Source: Flavihumibacter solisilvae (GTDB taxonomy: Bacteria > Bacteroidota > Bacteroidia > Chitinophagales > Chitinophagaceae). From it: a DNA stretch of 64,000 nt. The notes beneath the pieces are model-generated. The model saw nothing but the letters and a program-made list of their open reading frames with translations. It searched no databases and was not told the origin of the DNA. Shown here piece by piece: positions 10,324-18,556 of this stretch (within the stretch, counting starts at the first letter, position 1; every line of letters begins with the position of its first letter). The translations under genes were made by a program, and so were the position numbers. The stretch spans positions 62,001-126,000 of the forward strand of contig NZ_JSVC01000024.1 in the NCBI RefSeq assembly GCF_000814475.1, in the 5' to 3' direction.

Positions 10324-11163
10324 ATGAAACAGTTCATCTTTTTGCTGGTCTGCCTTGCTGTAAACCAGTCAATTTATTCACAGGACATTACCAGCTGCTG
10401 CGCGGCGGCGGCCACTGAAGCCTTCGCCCAGAACGGCGGCAATGCGGCCTTCAGGGCGAGCCATGACGAGCCCCGGCCTTTCCATTATGTGAGTGCCGCC
10501 GGTAAAGACATCTCCTACCAGACGTCCGACGGCAAAAACGCACATGGCTGGGAGGTTAAAGCGGAAAAAGCCACTCCTTATTATATGTTTGTTGTTCACG
10601 AGTGGTGGGGCCTGAATGATTATATCAAACAGGAGGCTGAAAAACTGGGGAGGGACCTTGGCATCAATGTGATCGCCCTCGACCTGTACGATAACCAGGT
10701 GGCGACTACCCGCGAAGATGCAGCCAGGATAATGCAGTCGGTAAAGACCGAACGCGCTGAATCTATAATCAAAGGAGCTTATTCCTATGCAGGTAAGAAT
10801 GCGAAAGTGTTTACAATAGGCTGGTGTTTTGGCGGTGGCTGGAGCCTGCAGGCGACCTTGCTGGGTGGCAGCCAGGCAGCAGGTGGCATCATGTATTATG
10901 GCCAGCCCGAAAAAGATGTGGAAAAATTAAAAACCCTGAAGGCTGATATCATCGGTTTTTTTGCCAACCAGGACCAATGGCCAAGTCCCCAGGTTGTTAC
11001 CGAATTTGCCCAATCTATGCAAAAAGCGGGAAAAAAGCTTTTACTGAACCGTTATGAGGCGACGCATGCATTTGCCAATCCCAGTAATCCGAACTTCAAT
11101 AAAGAGGCTACCGAGGATGCTTACGGGAAAATGCTCGCTTTCGTAAAGGAAAGGATGAAATAA
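10324..11163 (+). CDS. Exported dienelactone hydrolase family protein
   Basis: A 279-residue alpha/beta hydrolase with a signal peptide (MKQFIFLLVCLAVNQSIYSQ). The dienelactone-hydrolase features are VVHEWWGLNDY (with the Glu that interacts with the nucleophile), GWCFGGGWS with a Cys nucleophile in GxCxGG, an Asp in ANQDQWPS and the catalytic His in ATHAFANP. The family hydrolyses cyclic or enol esters; the substrate here is unknown and the periplasmic location argues against a role in a cytoplasmic chlorocatechol pathway. It stands alone between pyrG and a terminator. The 270-base gap upstream contains no gene; I see only an imperfect A-rich/T-rich inverted repeat around 10100-10150. Confidence 0.88.
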   Translation: MKQFIFLLVCLAVNQSIYSQDITSCCAAAATEAFAQNGGNAAFRASHDEPRPFHYVSAAGKDISYQTSDGKNAHGWEVKAEKATPYYMFVVHEWWGLNDYIKQEAEKLGRDLGINVIALDLYDNQVATTREDAARIMQSVKTERAESIIKGAYSYAGKNAKVFTIGWCFGGGWSLQATLLGGSQAAGGIMYYGQPEKDVEKLKTLKADIIGFFANQDQWPSPQVVTEFAQSMQKAGKKLLLNRYEATHAFANPSNPNFNKEATEDAYGKMLAFVKERMK

Positions 11164-11198
11164 CCACCGGGATTGAATAAGCAACTTTTAAAAACTCA

Positions 11199-11231
11199 AT
11201 AGGCACCCGGATAACCGGATGCCTATTTTTT
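11199..11231 (+). terminator. Intrinsic terminator after the dienelactone hydrolase gene
   Basis: A 12-bp stem with one mismatch (11199-11210 pairing with 11215-11226), tetraloop ATAA, followed by a run of T. It lies 35 bases after the hydrolase stop on the same strand. Confidence 0.88.
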
Positions 11232-11249
11232 CCTTTTGGTGATTATTGC

Positions 11250-11432
11250 TTAATTTCTTACTGTCATTGGGGTAGCGGGCGCAGGATTTATCGGCGTAGC
11301 TTTAATAAATCCGGACTGATTCCGCTTCAGCAGGATATCCTTTATCTTATCACTGTTATCCTTATTCGCATGGAGGACAGCAATAGCAACGATTTCAATA
11401 AACAATATCCATAGGCTGATATTCTTCTTCAT
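11250..11432 (-). CDS. Possible small membrane or exported protein
   Basis: A 60-codon frame beginning MKKNISLWILFIEIVAIAV, a lysine pair followed by a hydrophobic segment like a signal anchor, then a polar tail with DKIKDILLKRN and a proline-rich end. I recognise no family. It lies downstream of proC on the same strand after a 157-base AT-rich gap in which I see no clear promoter. The plausible N-terminus and its position right before a terminator of the opposite strand support it weakly; it could be a chance frame. Confidence 0.35.
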   Translation of the reverse strand: MKKNISLWILFIEIVAIAVLHANKDNSDKIKDILLKRNQSGFIKATPINPAPATPMTVRN

Positions 11433-11589
11433 AAACAGAGGTTCAATTTGTTGGATACAGGCTTGAGAGACTGCAAATTATTACAATTATTAATATTTGC
11501 CAAAACCACCTTGTCGATTTACTACCATACTTTAACGCATCACCCATTAATTTATTATAACGCTAATTCCCTGGTAACCGACAGTGTGA

Positions 11590-12384
11590 TCATCCTTTCT
11601 GAATCTTCAAAAAGCTGGCCGAAATTCCTTTTATCAATGATGAACTGAAACCCTGGTGTTCCATTTCATTTAATCCCGCGATCGTGCACCCTTTGGGCGT
11701 GGTAACCTTATCAATTTCATATTCAGGATGGGTTCCCTTCTGCAACAACAATTCGGCAGCGCCCTTTACTGTCTGCGCTGCAATGAGGCTTGCTGTGGCA
11801 GCATCAAAACCAATCTCAATTCCTCCCTGGATATTTGCGCGGATGTATCTCATAGCGTAGGCGGTGCCGCAGGCACCAAGAACTGTTGCGGCGTCCATGA
11901 GCTTCTCATCGATCAGAGCCACTCTTCCCAGCTTATTAAACATATGCAAAACCCATTCCACCTCATCCCGGGATGCAGCGGAGTGACTTATACAGGTGAT
12001 GCTTTCCCGGATGGCGATTGCCGTGTTGGGCATAGCCCTGAAAACAGGGGTACCAGGCTGCAGCTCGGCTGCTATTTCCGTGATGTCAACACCGGTAACC
12101 ACTGAAACGATCACGTGCTTTTCCGAAGTAACCGGGGCAATTTCCTTAACCACCTCTTTTACCTGGAATGGTTTCACCGCCAGCACCACAACATCACTGG
12201 CACTGACAGCATCCCTGTTATCGCTTGTAACGTGTATACCTTTTTGCTGGAGCGGCTGCAACAAGGTAACGTTCCGACGGGTGACCGTAATATTGGCGGC
12301 GTCCGTGAAGCCTGCCGCCAGCAGTCCTTCCGCAATTGAGATACCAAGGTTACCTCCCCCAATTATGGCAATCTTCCTGTTCAT
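11590..12384 (-). CDS. proC: Pyrroline-5-carboxylate reductase
   Basis: A 264-residue enzyme for the last step of proline synthesis, reducing 1-pyrroline-5-carboxylate with NAD(P)H. The N-terminal Rossmann fold shows IIGGGNLGISIAEGL; VLAVKPFQ and VFRAMPNTAIAIRES follow, and the C-terminal dimerisation domain carries the ATVLGACGTAYAMRYI and GCTIAGLNEMEHQGF segments, of which the latter is the ProC family signature region (TPGGxTxAGL in most homologues, here TPKGCTIAGL). Normal length. A terminator of the upstream gene hldD ends 14 bases before the start, so proC is a separate transcript. Confidence 0.95.
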   Translation of the reverse strand: MNRKIAIIGGGNLGISIAEGLLAAGFTDAANITVTRRNVTLLQPLQQKGIHVTSDNRDAVSASDVVVLAVKPFQVKEVVKEIAPVTSEKHVIVSVVTGVDITEIAAELQPGTPVFRAMPNTAIAIRESITCISHSAASRDEVEWVLHMFNKLGRVALIDEKLMDAATVLGACGTAYAMRYIRANIQGGIEIGFDAATASLIAAQTVKGAAELLLQKGTHPEYEIDKVTTPKGCTIAGLNEMEHQGFSSSLIKGISASFLKIQKG

Positions 12385-12397
12385 TGGTTGTATTTAC

Positions 12398-12428
12398 AAA
12401 AAAGCCACCACTCCTTTCGGGTGATGGC
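12398..12428 (-). terminator. Intrinsic terminator after hldD
   Basis: On the minus strand an 8-bp stem with one mismatch (12421-12428 with 12404-12411) followed by six T (12398-12403 in reverse). It lies between the hldD stop and the proC start. Confidence 0.75.
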
Positions 12429-12456
12429 AAGAATCAGATTGTAAATATATAACGAA

Positions 12457-13437
12457 TTAGTAGAATTTCCCTTGCGACAAATAATTTCTCACATAATCTT
12501 CCACTCCCTGCTCGAGACTGTAAAAAGGTTCAGTATATCCCGCATCCCTTAGTTTGCTCATGTTGGCTTCAGTAAAGTACTGGTACTTGTCGCGGATGTC
12601 TTCCGGCATATCAATAAATTCTATGTTCGGTTCCAGGTCAAGTCCCCTGAATGTAGAATTTACAAGGTCCTGGAATGCCCTGGCCTTGCCGGTACCAAGG
12701 TTATACAACCCTGAAGCGGGCTGGTTTTCCATGAGCCAGTAGCAGACCTTGATCACATCTTTTACATAGATGAAATCCCGCAACTGCTGGCCATCTGCAT
12801 AATCAGGCCTGTGTGAACGAAAAAGTTTCACTCCACCGTTCTGCCGGATCTGGTTGAAAGAATGCCAGATCACGCTGGCCATGCGGTTCTTATGATATTC
12901 ATTGGGGCCGTAAACATTGAAGAATTTCAGTCCTGCCCAAAACCCGGGGTGACAGGCTTCATGAAGTACCCATTTATCAAATTCGTTTTTGGAAACACCA
13001 TACGGGTTAAGTGGTTTCAGCACATAAGAAAGTTCATGCCGGTCATCGTATCCATGTTCTCCTGCACCATAGGTTGCCGCGGATGAAGCGAACACCAGTG
13101 GGATGCCATGAACAGTGCAATAATTCCACACCTTTTGAGAATATTCCACATTCAGTTCCTGGTGGATGCTGTAATTGAATTCGGTGGTATCGGTACGGGC
13201 ACCGATGTGAAAGATAAAGTCAATATGGGGTTTATGCTCGTTCAGCCATTCGAAAAAAAGCGACCGTTCTACCCTATGCAGAAAACGTTTGCCGCGCAGG
13301 TTAGGATCCTTTTCATGCTTGCTGAAATCATCTACCAGAATCAGGTTGTTGAAACCTTTGAGGTTCAGGAATCCAACCAGGCAACTGCCAATGAATCCTG
13401 CAGCCCCCGTTACAACGATAACAGCGTTTTTATTCAT
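12457..13437 (-). CDS. hldD: ADP-glyceromanno-heptose 6-epimerase
   Basis: A 326-residue short-chain dehydrogenase/epimerase that converts ADP-D-glycero-manno-heptose to the L-glycero form for lipopolysaccharide core synthesis. It opens with VTGAAGFIGS, the NADP-binding turn, has the DDFSKHEKDPNL and HIGARTDTTEF segments typical of RfaD/HldD, and the YGVSKNEFD (YxxxK) catalytic motif; FNVYGPNEYHKNRMAS and the GTGKARAF loop are also family features. Normal length (E. coli 310). The only other envelope-sugar gene nearby is the glycosyltransferase at 15.9 kb. A degenerate 8-base repeat array lies directly upstream. Confidence 0.93.
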   Translation of the reverse strand: MNKNAVIVVTGAAGFIGSCLVGFLNLKGFNNLILVDDFSKHEKDPNLRGKRFLHRVERSLFFEWLNEHKPHIDFIFHIGARTDTTEFNYSIHQELNVEYSQKVWNYCTVHGIPLVFASSAATYGAGEHGYDDRHELSYVLKPLNPYGVSKNEFDKWVLHEACHPGFWAGLKFFNVYGPNEYHKNRMASVIWHSFNQIRQNGGVKLFRSHRPDYADGQQLRDFIYVKDVIKVCYWLMENQPASGLYNLGTGKARAFQDLVNSTFRGLDLEPNIEFIDMPEDIRDKYQYFTEANMSKLRDAGYTEPFYSLEQGVEDYVRNYLSQGKFY

Positions 13438-13452
13438 AGTAGAACAAAGTTA

Positions 13453-13508
13453 GTCAATAGGTGAATAAGTGAATGAGCCAATAAGTGAATAGTGAACTAA
13501 GTGACTAA
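13453..13508. repeat. Degenerate 8-bp tandem repeat array upstream of hldD
   Basis: Seven consecutive octamers close to GTGAATAA run from 13453 to 13508 (for example GTCAATAG, GTGAATAA, GTGAATGA, GCCAATAA, GTGAATAG). The array starts 15 bases upstream of the hldD ATG on the opposite reading direction, so it lies in the hldD leader or promoter. An inverted copy (TTATTCAC) occurs at 13585-13592 beyond the purL terminator. Confidence 0.7.
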
Positions 13509-13542
13509 AGCTATCAACCTGAAATACATTCAGGGATATGCT

Positions 13543-13581
13543 AAAAACCAAGGGGCCAACTGAATTTCAGTTGGCCCCTTG
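13543..13581 (-). terminator. Intrinsic terminator after purL
   Basis: A perfect inverted repeat of at least 14 bp (13549-13562 with 13568-13581, core AAGGGGCCAACTG/CAGTTGGCCCCTT) followed on the minus strand by GGTTTTT. It lies 41 bases beyond the purL stop. A second weak hairpin (13590-13596/13610-13616) lies between. Confidence 0.92.
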
Positions 13582-13622
13582 TACTTATTCACTTACCGAC
13601 AAATCGCGAGTAAGTGTACTAT

Positions 13623-15854
13623 TTATAATGCGCTTAATGCATGTTCACTTTCATGGCCTGCAAGAAGTTTTTCGATAGCCGTGTCATATTTGTCCTTCCA
13701 TTCGGAAATCGTTCCCCAGCTTTCGCCGTCTACCTTAACAGTTCCGGCGGTTACCCGGCCAAGCCTGGTGAAATCTTTTCCGGCCATGGACTCGATGAAT
13801 CCCGCCAGGTTTGCATCACTCACGGTTACCACTACCCTGCTCTGGCCTTCACCGAACAGGAATGCGTCTTTGCGGATCTCCTTATCGGTTTCAATCTCAA
13901 AGCCAAGTGAACCGGTAAACCCGGATTCGGCAAGGGTCACAAACAAGCCACCCTCACTGATGTCGTGGGCTGAAGAAATGAGATTCTTCGAGATCAGTGA
14001 CGACACTGTCTGTTGCAATGCAAATTCTTCCTCCAGGTCAAAATGTGGTGCAGGGGAATATTCAACGCCAACGATCTTATTCAGGTATTCTGAACTGTTG
14101 ATATCGTTTGTGGCGCGGCCCACGAGGAAAATATGATCACCTTCTTCCCTGAAATTGAGGGTCATTTTATTATCGATGTTCTCAAGAAGCCCGACCATCC
14201 CGATTGTTGGCGTCGGGTAAACTGCGCCATCCGGGTTCTGGTTATAAAAGCTCACGTTACCGCCGGTAACAGGTGTATTGAACCGACGGCAGGCTTCGCC
14301 CATGCCTTTGATTGCATGAACAAACTGGAAGTATACCTGCGGATCGTAGGGGTTACCGAAATTGAGGCAGTTGGTTACGCCGAGGGGCTCACCGCCACTG
14401 CAGACAATGTTACGTGCTGCTTCTGCCACAGCTATCATGGTACCTTTATAAGGATCAGCGTAAACGTAACGGCTGTTGCAATCTGTCGTAACTGCCAAGG
14501 CCTTATTGCTTGGCTTGGCCAATACTACTGTTGCATCGCTGGGAGCGTTTGTGCCGGTATTGGCAGTTCCCACCATGCTGTCGTACTGAACATACACCCA
14601 TCGCTTCGATGCAATATTTGGAATTTCAACCAGTCGCGATGCCACCTCTTTCAGGTTTTTCGCAACTGGAACAGTTGAAGAATCGAATGAGGCAATCTTT
14701 TCAAAATATGCCGGAGTTTCGTAAGCCCTGTCATATTGCGGTGCACCTCCACCCAGCACCAGTTCATATGCAGGAATGGAAGCTTCCAACTCACCATGCA
14801 TATAGAACCTGAGCAGCTTATCGTCGGTCACTTCACCAATAACAGAGCAGGGAAGATCCCACTTTTCAAAAATGGCTTCAACAAGGGATTCCTTGCCTTT
14901 TTCCACCACCATCAGCATTCTTTCCTGGCTTTCGCTGAGCAAAAGTTCCCAGGTTTTCATATTCGGCTGGCGTGTAGGCACCTTATCGAGATCGATGCGC
15001 ATACCCACTCCGCCTTTGGCGCTCATTTCGGCTGTTGAACAGATAATTCCGGCTGCACCCATATCCTGCATTCCTACCACAGCACCAGTTTTGATAACTT
15101 CCAGGCAGGCTTCAAGCAGTTTCTTTTCCTGGAATGGGTCACCAACCTGTACCGCGGGAAGTTCCTCCACACTGTCAGCGGTGATGTCGGCTGATGCGAA
15201 TGAAGCACCGCCAATCCCGTCCTTGCCCGTTGCAGAACCAACGAACATTACAGGGTTCCCGGTACCTTCAGCTGTAGCGCTTACGGTTCCGCCAGCTTTC
15301 ACTATACCCACGCTCATAGCATTTACGAGCGGGTTGGTATGATAACATTGTTCAAAGTAAATTTCACCTCCAACTGTCGGTACCCCGAAACAGTTACCAT
15401 AGTGACCGATACCATGTACTACGCCACCGAGGAGGTGCTGCGTTTTGGCTTCCTGCAGTTTCCCGAATCTCAGCGAGTTAAGCGATGCGATCGGTCTTGC
15501 GCCCATTGTGAAGATGTCACGGTGAATGCCACCTACACCGGTTGCTGCACCCTGGAAGGGTTCAATTGCTGAAGGGTGGTTATGGCTTTCGATCTTGAAC
15601 ACCACTCCATAGCCATCACCCATATCCATGAGCCCGGCATTTTCTTCTCCGGCAGCCACGAGCATCCTTCCGCCTTCACGGGGAAGTGTCTTAAGCCACT
15701 TAATGGAATTCTTGTAACTGCAATGCTCGCTCCACATTCCACTGAAGGCGCAGAGTTCATTGAAATTAGGTGTGCGTCCAAGTTTCTGTTTGATGAGTTC
15801 AAATTCTTCGGCGGTAAGGCGAAGCTGCTGTGCGGTTTTAACGGTAACTTCCAT
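13623..15854 (-). CDS. purL: Phosphoribosylformylglycinamidine synthase subunit PurL (small type)
   Basis: A 743-residue protein from the ATG at 15854 (MEVTVKTAQQL); the frame is open further upstream but those residues are not PurL-like. It is the ATP-dependent synthetase subunit of the fourth step of purine synthesis, working with PurS and the glutaminase PurQ, neither of which is in the window. Visible features are LNELCAFSGMWSEHCSYKNS-like catalytic His region near residue 30-45 (FNELCAFSGMWSEHCSYKN), IESHNHPSAIEPFQGAATG with the metal and ATP site, and two repeated AIRS-type halves, the second with DISEGGLFV. Length fits the small PurL of Gram-positives and Bacteroidota rather than the 1,300-residue fused enzyme. 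Confidence 0.95.
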   Translation of the reverse strand: MEVTVKTAQQLRLTAEEFELIKQKLGRTPNFNELCAFSGMWSEHCSYKNSIKWLKTLPREGGRMLVAAGEENAGLMDMGDGYGVVFKIESHNHPSAIEPFQGAATGVGGIHRDIFTMGARPIASLNSLRFGKLQEAKTQHLLGGVVHGIGHYGNCFGVPTVGGEIYFEQCYHTNPLVNAMSVGIVKAGGTVSATAEGTGNPVMFVGSATGKDGIGGASFASADITADSVEELPAVQVGDPFQEKKLLEACLEVIKTGAVVGMQDMGAAGIICSTAEMSAKGGVGMRIDLDKVPTRQPNMKTWELLLSESQERMLMVVEKGKESLVEAIFEKWDLPCSVIGEVTDDKLLRFYMHGELEASIPAYELVLGGGAPQYDRAYETPAYFEKIASFDSSTVPVAKNLKEVASRLVEIPNIASKRWVYVQYDSMVGTANTGTNAPSDATVVLAKPSNKALAVTTDCNSRYVYADPYKGTMIAVAEAARNIVCSGGEPLGVTNCLNFGNPYDPQVYFQFVHAIKGMGEACRRFNTPVTGGNVSFYNQNPDGAVYPTPTIGMVGLLENIDNKMTLNFREEGDHIFLVGRATNDINSSEYLNKIVGVEYSPAPHFDLEEEFALQQTVSSLISKNLISSAHDISEGGLFVTLAESGFTGSLGFEIETDKEIRKDAFLFGEGQSRVVVTVSDANLAGFIESMAGKDFTRLGRVTAGTVKVDGESWGTISEWKDKYDTAIEKLLAGHESEHALSAL

Positions 15855-15924
15855 TTTGCTTTGCGGATAGTGAAAGAAAGCGCAAAGGTAAGGCGGCGAG
15901 ACTAAACTCCAAGCGATGGATTGG

Positions 15925-17064
15925 TCATCCAAATCGCTGGATGACATTCGCATAATACCTGTATACCTTCCTCACTTCAAACTTTTCAATCATAAGTTCC
16001 CTTCCCTTTTTACCCATTTCGCGGCGGGTCAAAGGTGGCAGTAGCAGCATCTGTTCCATTTTATCTGCCAGGTCGGCTGCATCGCGGGTGTTACAAAGGA
16101 AGCCGGTAATATTGTCCCGCACCGCCTCTTTGCACCCCCTGTTATAGGTGGTGATTACCGGAAGTTCCATACTGGCCGCTTCCAGGAGACTTCGGGGAAT
16201 TCCTTCATTATAATATGATGGCAGGACAAAACAATCGGCTGATTCCAGGAAACTGCGTACATCTTCTGTAAATCCGGGGAAGCTGATCAGTCCCTGCTCT
16301 TGCCAATCTGTAAGGTCGGCAGCATCCACCGCATCGGGATGGCCTGCTTCGTGAAAGCCGATCAGTATACAATTAAATTGATGATTGCGGTTTTTCAGGA
16401 TCCGGCTGGCTTCTGCATAAACCGCAACACCTTTGCTCCTGAGCAACCTGCAACTCATCAGGAAGGTGAATGCCGGGCTGCCGGCGCCTGCTGATTTTCC
16501 AGGCTGGTGAAAATATTCTGTATCCACACCTTCGCCAGGCAGGATCTTCACGTTCTGAGCGGAAACCAGGGCTTCGTTCAGGAACACCTGCGCATCTTCC
16601 CGGTTAAGGAACCAGGTTTCCGCGACATTTTTTAAAGCCCTACGGTATAATTTCTCGACTATGGTGCGGAGGAGGTCTTTCCGGTCAAAGGCAAATCCGA
16701 GCCCGGTGATCACAGCAACCGACGGAATACCGAGTGCCCCTGCAGCCATGGATCCGTAAATATTCGGTTTTGCAACGAAGTGGAAAATAAGATCCGGCTT
16801 TAGTGTTGAATAAACCTGCCTGAGTGAACGATACAACAAGAGGTCGGAAATCGGATTGAGCGACCGGTTATTAAACTGAACAGGGAAAAAAGCACACCCT
16901 TCATTAGTCAGCCGCTGTGCATATTCGTCAGCTGGCGATACAACTACAACCCTGTGCCCCGATTCGATCAGGCACCGGATTATCGCCAGGCGGAAATTGT
17001 ATACCGACCAGGCATTATTGGAAACGAAAGCGATCAGCAATGCATTATCTGCCACAGGCCTCAT
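15925..17064 (-). CDS. Glycosyltransferase, family 4 type
   Basis: A 379-residue GT-B fold transferase. The N-terminal domain starts FVSNNAWSVYNFRLAIIRCL and GHRVVVVSP, with the long AKPNIYGSMAAGALGIPSVAVITGLG segment; the C-terminal donor domain shows GEGVDTEYFHQPG, FLMSCRLLRSKGV, and the conserved Glu-x7-Glu sugar-nucleotide region SYYNEGIPRSLLEAASMELPVI. Such proteins add a hexose or N-acetylhexosamine during LPS, capsule or exopolysaccharide assembly on the cytoplasmic side. It is upstream of purL on the same strand (70-base gap) and divergent from the polytopic membrane protein, which could belong to the same envelope process. Specific acceptor unknown. Confidence 0.88.
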   Translation of the reverse strand: MRPVADNALLIAFVSNNAWSVYNFRLAIIRCLIESGHRVVVVSPADEYAQRLTNEGCAFFPVQFNNRSLNPISDLLLYRSLRQVYSTLKPDLIFHFVAKPNIYGSMAAGALGIPSVAVITGLGFAFDRKDLLRTIVEKLYRRALKNVAETWFLNREDAQVFLNEALVSAQNVKILPGEGVDTEYFHQPGKSAGAGSPAFTFLMSCRLLRSKGVAVYAEASRILKNRNHQFNCILIGFHEAGHPDAVDAADLTDWQEQGLISFPGFTEDVRSFLESADCFVLPSYYNEGIPRSLLEAASMELPVITTYNRGCKEAVRDNITGFLCNTRDAADLADKMEQMLLLPPLTRREMGKKGRELMIEKFEVRKVYRYYANVIQRFG

Positions 17065-17119
17065 GCAGGAACATTAATGCCAAATGTATAGATTTGAGCA
17101 GGAAAACCAATATTGCAGG

Positions 17120-18454
17120 ATGGATATTTACCTCAGATTTTCGGTATCATTCGCTTTTTTTACATTTCTAACGTATTGGTTTATACGAAGATCTGGCACT
17201 ACCCTCACATTTTTCCAGACCATACTCGCTTATTCGGCAAAAGTGCTGATGGGCTGCGCTTACGGTTACATTTTCTTCCGGAACTGGGGCGGTGACGATA
17301 CCTGGATGATCAACAATGACAGCATGGCGGAGCTTGAAAAGCTGCTGAACCGGCCGGGGCAATTCTTCGAGGATGTGGACCTTTTTCGTCTAGTGCAGGA
17401 AAATGGCTGGAAGGGTGGTTTGCATCTTTTCATGGACAAACTCGAGCATGCACTACTCATCAAACCTCTGGCGCTGTTCAACCTTTTCAGCGGCGGTAAT
17501 TATTATATTAATGTCACTGCATTTGCAGCATTGACCATCTGGAGTCAGATCTGGCTTTATCACCTGCTGTCCTTAAAATGGGCGGACACGAACAAATGGC
17601 TGTATGTTTTGATCTTCTTTTACCCACCAGCCCTGTTCTGGCTAAGCGGCATCCGGGGCGATGGATTACTATTCCTGTTCTTTGGTCTTCTGCTGTTACA
17701 ATACGACCGGTGGCTAAGTAGTAAAAGGCCCCTTAATTTGATATACGTCATGGTAGCCTGCCTGGGCATTGTCATTCTCCGCGCACCAATGTTAGCCATC
17801 CTGTTTCCCGCGTTGGTTGCCTGGTGGCTCTGTGCCAGGGGAAAATGGCCTGTAGTAAAGAGCTTTGTCACCTGCCACATCGCTGCTGTGATCCTGTTTT
17901 TTGCAACCGGTCTGTTGAACAGGCCGTTAAACATGCCAGGTATTATGGCTGATCGCCAGGCTGCCTTTTTCCTGCTCGACGGTAAGACCCGGGTTCACCT
18001 TGATACCCTGGATACAAATCCGCTTACCTTTATTAGGATGTTACCCCAGGCCCTGGATAACTCTTTCCTCCGCCCCTACCCCTGGAATGCCTCCGGCATT
18101 ATGCAGGTGATGACAGTCACTCAAAATATATTTGTAATATGTCTCCTGGGAGTTGCCGCACTCGCCTTAATAGCCAGAAAGTGCAGCCCCGGGGAACAAG
18201 CTCCGATCGGGACTGGCATAAAAGATCCCCTTCAGGCTACTGCAGTCTTCTTTGGTTTATTTGCTTACCTGTCAATTGGTTACACAATTCCCTTTCCGGG
18301 GGCGCTGGTGCGATACAGGGTAATCCCGGAGCTTTTGCTGGTGATCGTTCTCGTAAGGGGAATTCTGCCAGTCCTCAGATCAAATTACATTTTTTTTAAT
18401 GTTTATAAAAAGCGCGGTAATTGGCATAAATCTTTAAAAGAGTTAGATAATTGA
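17120..18454 (+). CDS. Polytopic membrane protein of unknown function
   Basis: About 444 residues from the ATG at 17120 (another in-frame ATG at 17084). At least eight hydrophobic segments are visible, for example FSVSFAFFTFLTYWF, WLYVLIFFYPPALFWL, LLFLFFGLLLL, LIYVMVACLGIVIL and VIPELLLVIVLVRGIL. A soluble loop after the second helix contains NWGGDDTWMINND, with two adjacent Asp residues as often seen in the first periplasmic loop of GT-C glycosyltransferases, and SGIRGDGLLF later. That resemblance is suggestive only; I cannot assign a family. It is divergent from the GT4 gene. Confidence 0.7.
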   Translation: MDIYLRFSVSFAFFTFLTYWFIRRSGTTLTFFQTILAYSAKVLMGCAYGYIFFRNWGGDDTWMINNDSMAELEKLLNRPGQFFEDVDLFRLVQENGWKGGLHLFMDKLEHALLIKPLALFNLFSGGNYYINVTAFAALTIWSQIWLYHLLSLKWADTNKWLYVLIFFYPPALFWLSGIRGDGLLFLFFGLLLLQYDRWLSSKRPLNLIYVMVACLGIVILRAPMLAILFPALVAWWLCARGKWPVVKSFVTCHIAAVILFFATGLLNRPLNMPGIMADRQAAFFLLDGKTRVHLDTLDTNPLTFIRMLPQALDNSFLRPYPWNASGIMQVMTVTQNIFVICLLGVAALALIARKCSPGEQAPIGTGIKDPLQATAVFFGLFAYLSIGYTIPFPGALVRYRVIPELLLVIVLVRGILPVLRSNYIFFNVYKKRGNWHKSLKELDN

Positions 18455-18556
18455 ATCGATTTTTTGCCCAACTTAGCGGAAATTTGAACAGAAGCTAATT
18501 TATTGTGTCAGTATTTTAACTTTTGTCATTTATTTGCACAGCTAAAAATCATTCTC

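Noticed and set aside
13453-13620. The repeats near hldD/purL as a small CRISPR array
   Set aside because: Units are 8 bases without spacers, and there is no cas gene.
18511-18540. Promoter boxes before glnN
   Set aside because: Two seven-of-eight matches to TAnnTTTG exist, but neither has a TTTG at 19-21 bases upstream.
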